The notes beneath the pieces are model-generated. The model made no database searches. It was not told the origin of the DNA and was given only the letters and a program-made list of their open reading frames with translations. Positions 3,761 through 5,315 of a stretch of DNA of 5,315 nucleotides are shown in pieces (position 1 is the stretch's first letter; each line of letters opens with the position of its first letter). The translations under genes and the position numbers were made by a program. This DNA comes from Clostridia bacterium (lineage in GTDB: Bacteria > Bacillota > Clostridia > Oscillospirales > RGIG577): positions 1 to 5,315 of the forward strand of contig JAFOLN010000254.1 in NCBI GenBank assembly GCA_017419325.1. Direction: 5' to 3'.

Positions 3761-4431
3761 TTGTAGCCTATCATTCTCTTGACGGCGATTATGGTCTTTA
3801 TATCCGACAAGAACATATTGATGTCGTCGGGGTCTTTATCGTAATCCGTGCCGCCGTTGATTATCTGTCTGTCCAGCAATTCGCGGATGTCAGGCTTCGC
3901 CCATTTCGGAAGCTGGTCAAAGCGTTCAATCCATTCATCGCCGATTTCGTCTAATATTTCTTTGCGTGTCATATAATCATCGTCCTTGTATGTGTCGAAC
4001 GGTCTTATGTACGCCGCGACCTGACTTGCCGGGCGCACTCTGCGATACACGCCGCCGCCGTTATCCTGCGAGCCATTTTTATCGCTTGGCGCAGATGTAT
4101 TGCCCTCGATTGCGGTCACGGCTTGGCTGTTCCCGCTATCAACTATGCCCGTATGCCCGAATTTGTAGATAACGATGTCGTTCGGGAGCGGCATAACCTT
4201 TATCTTGTTCGGCTCGTAAGCCTTGTACCAGTCGAGCAAAGCCGAGCATGAAGCCGTCTTGTAAGGGAGCGGGTGTGCCGGGTCGGAGTGCTTGAAACAG
4301 AATTGTACGAACTGCATGCACCACGGAACGCCATTCATTCCGAAGTCCGCTCCGAAGAGCGTCTGGTTGCTGTTCGGCGGGTATTCGGTGTAACCGATAT
4401 ACCGAGCCGCTACATCAAGAGGAGTGGTCAC
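3757..4431 (-). CDS. CHAP-domain endolysin with C-terminal SLH-like binding region (224 aa)
   Basis: The N-terminal 145 residues form a CHAP amidase/peptidase: C38 in GVPWCMQFVQFC, H93 in KFGHTGIV, and E109/N111 in AIEGNTS, in the correct order for the Cys-His-Glu/Asn active site. A short linker (about 146-155) leads to a C-terminal region (about 156-224) with LPKWAKPDIRELLDRQIING, resembling the half-SLH or WAKP-type wall-binding segments seen in gut phage lysins. The enzyme would cut peptidoglycan peptide or amide bonds at lysis. No signal peptide is visible, so it should depend on the holin encoded just upstream. The start is GTG at 4431-4429 with AAGGG/AAGG nearby; ATG codons just upstream are out of frame. 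It overlaps the holin gene by 17 bases. Confidence 0.92.
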   Translation of the reverse strand: MTTPLDVAARYIGYTEYPPNSNQTLFGADFGMNGVPWCMQFVQFCFKHSDPAHPLPYKTASCSALLDWYKAYEPNKIKVMPLPNDIVIYKFGHTGIVDSGNSQAVTAIEGNTSAPSDKNGSQDNGGGVYRRVRPASQVAAYIRPFDTYKDDDYMTRKEILDEIGDEWIERFDQLPKWAKPDIRELLDRQIINGGTDYDKDPDDINMFLSDIKTIIAVKRMIGYK

Positions 4432-4729
4432 TTGCCTTCATCCCTTCAATCATAGCGTCATACGCTGCTTGCACTATCGCTTCAAGCTGTTCGCGTGTAG
4501 CAGATACGCCGTATTCACCGCATATCTTCTGAAGTTCCGTTATGACCATTTCGAACTTTACATCTCCGTCTGCTTCGGAAAAGTCTCTCGCCCATATAAC
4601 GAAGCGAGAAGCCCACGCCGCCAAGATTTCAAACTTGTCCTGCGGGATATGCGGAAACACGAATTTCCCTAAAACAAAAGCGGCTATTGCCGCCGCAAGT
4701 TCTATTGTAAGCCAAAGAATATTATTCAT
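4415..4729 (-). CDS. Phage holin, LLH family (104 aa)
   Basis: I start it at ATG 4729-4727, six bases after AGAGGA and overlapping the upstream stop by eight bases; a TTG at 4750 would add seven residues without a good ribosome site. Residues 4-26 form one hydrophobic helix (ILWLTIELAAAIAAFVLGKF). The cytoplasmic part (30-104) contains WASRFVIWARDFSEADGDVK, then EMVITELQKICGEYGVS and REQLEAIVQAAYDAMI. This is the order seen in Holin_LLH proteins (N-terminal TM, amphipathic helix, then a G-hydrophobic turn and a closing helix). It would form the membrane lesion that releases the CHAP enzyme encoded next. Confidence 0.85.
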   Translation of the reverse strand: MNNILWLTIELAAAIAAFVLGKFVFPHIPQDKFEILAAWASRFVIWARDFSEADGDVKFEMVITELQKICGEYGVSATREQLEAIVQAAYDAMIEGMKASDHSS

Positions 4730-4982
4730 GCGAAGTCCTCTCTGCTTCAAGATTCTTTAATCTGTTGTTGACTACCTTGATTTTCTCTTCCGTGACCGCC
4801 GCTTCCTCTTCCAGCTTGTAAGTGCGCTCGATAACACTATTGTGTAAATCGACCTTCTTTTCAAGCTGTTCGATACGGTAAGCAATAAGCGCCGTCTGCT
4901 TTTTATTCGCGGCAAAAGCGCCGAGCGCCGTCCCAGCGAAGGCAATCAAAGCAATCACTATTTCGACAATATAGTTCATCAT
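4722..4982 (-). CDS. Membrane-anchored coiled-coil phage protein, XhlA-like (86 aa)
   Basis: ATG at 4982-4980 overlaps the TGA of the virion protein gene as ATGA; the adjacent ATG at 4979 would remove only one residue. Residues 4-25 are a hydrophobic N-terminal helix (YIVEIVIALIAFAGTALGAF). Residues 27-82 form a long charged amphipathic helix (AYRIEQLEKKVDLHNSVIER, then EEKIKVVNNRLKNLEAE) with heptad-like leucine/valine spacing, so a coiled coil is likely. This layout resembles the haemolysin XhlA-type proteins that sit before holin and endolysin genes and assist lysis, though XhlA normally has its membrane segment at the C-terminus. A second possibility is a membrane-tethered scaffold for the holin. 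Confidence 0.82.
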   Translation of the reverse strand: MMNYIVEIVIALIAFAGTALGAFAANKKQTALIAYRIEQLEKKVDLHNSVIERTYKLEEEAAVTEEKIKVVNNRLKNLEAERTSHE

Positions 4983-5315
4983 TCCCACCAACCTGTTATT
5001 GAGCCGTCCGGATAAACATTTAAAGAAGCATAACTAACATTAGGAATAAGCACGTTTTTTGTCGGACTACCGCCTGAAGATGAAGCTACATACGCGCTTG
5101 CAGGAGAGCCGATTTGCAAAATATCTATGCCGATACCATCGGGAGCAACAGACACCGTATATATGCCAAACATAGAACCCCACATTTCGTCAAATACGCC
5201 AACAAAATAAGGTATTCCCATATTAGCTTTTGAAAATACCGATTGAAAAGACCCTGCAATAATTGTCGCGTCTGTTACTTCTGACAAATTGTTACTGTTA
5301 AGGGCAATAGCAAGG
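4979..5315 (-). CDS. C-terminal part of a tail/virion-associated protein (partial)
   Basis: The frame is open to the right edge (LAIALNSNNLSEV before the first possible internal start), so the gene begins outside the window; about 112 codons are visible. The segment is rich in Gly, Ser, Val and Ile (FGIYTVSVAPDGIGIDILQI) and ends SLNVYPDGSITGWWE, a beta-rich composition typical of the C-termini of phage fibre, baseplate or appendage proteins. Nothing diagnostic of a particular family is present. Its place directly before the lysis genes is where receptor-binding or tail-fibre genes usually sit in temperate siphophages. The TTG at 5287 is very unlikely to be a real start. Confidence 0.7.
   Translation of the reverse strand, partial: LAIALNSNNLSEVTDATIIAGSFQSVFSKANMGIPYFVGVFDEMWGSMFGIYTVSVAPDGIGIDILQIGSPASAYVASSSGGSPTKNVLIPNVSYASLNVYPDGSITGWWE

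Noticed and set aside
4139..4324. Open frames inside the endolysin and holin genes on other frames
   Set aside because: They have no independent ribosome sites and overlap clear protein domains (CHAP and LLH holin) in the main frames.

Overview
The window is a piece of a temperate bacteriophage genome, most likely of a Clostridia-type gut Firmicute. The reasons are the strong AGGAGG-type ribosome sites, the dense chain of ATGA/TAATG/TGATG gene overlaps, the lysis cassette, and an integrase adjoining the 3' end of a tmRNA-like (or tRNA-Ala-like) gene. No host housekeeping gene is present. Phage genes lie on both sides of the attachment site, so the sequence reads as an attP junction (circular or excised genome, circularly closed contig, or tandem copies) rather than as one end of an integrated prophage.

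Left arm (1-1443, minus strand): the start of the early operon, transcribed leftwards. In order of transcription it encodes a ribbon-helix-helix (RHH) regulator, a small winged-helix/excisionase-like protein, a 48-residue membrane protein, a 101-residue CxxC/CxxC zinc protein, a 66-residue Cys-rich protein, and the first 134 codons of a phage protein that is probably ssDNA-binding or replication-associated. Almost all neighbours overlap by 1 to 13 bases.

Switch region (1444-1637): a divergent control region holding at least four exact copies of the heptamer GGTGTAC/GTACACC plus three degenerate ones, overlapping a good leftward promoter and a weaker rightward one.

Lysogeny module (1638-3243, plus strand): a second RHH protein, interrupted by an in-frame amber codon at codon 23; a very short ImmA/IrrE-type metallopeptidase (HELKH); and a 361-residue tyrosine integrase. 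They are joined by GTGA and ATGA overlaps. RHH proteins on both sides of a shared operator suggest a repressor/antirepressor switch built on RHH folds instead of the usual CI/Cro helix-turn-helix proteins.

Attachment site (about 3190-3421): paired 12-base-spaced direct repeats (GCTAAC...) lie on each side of a core made of the T-arm, acceptor strand and CCA of a tmRNA-like gene. A rightward terminator lies just past the core and a leftward terminator ends the late operon.

Right arm (3512-5315, minus strand): the end of the late operon. In order of transcription it encodes the C-terminus of a tail or virion protein, a membrane-anchored coiled-coil protein, an LLH-type holin, a CHAP-domain endolysin and a two-helix membrane protein. 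Joined around the circle, the layout is late/lysis - attP - int - immunity - early, a standard temperate siphophage order.
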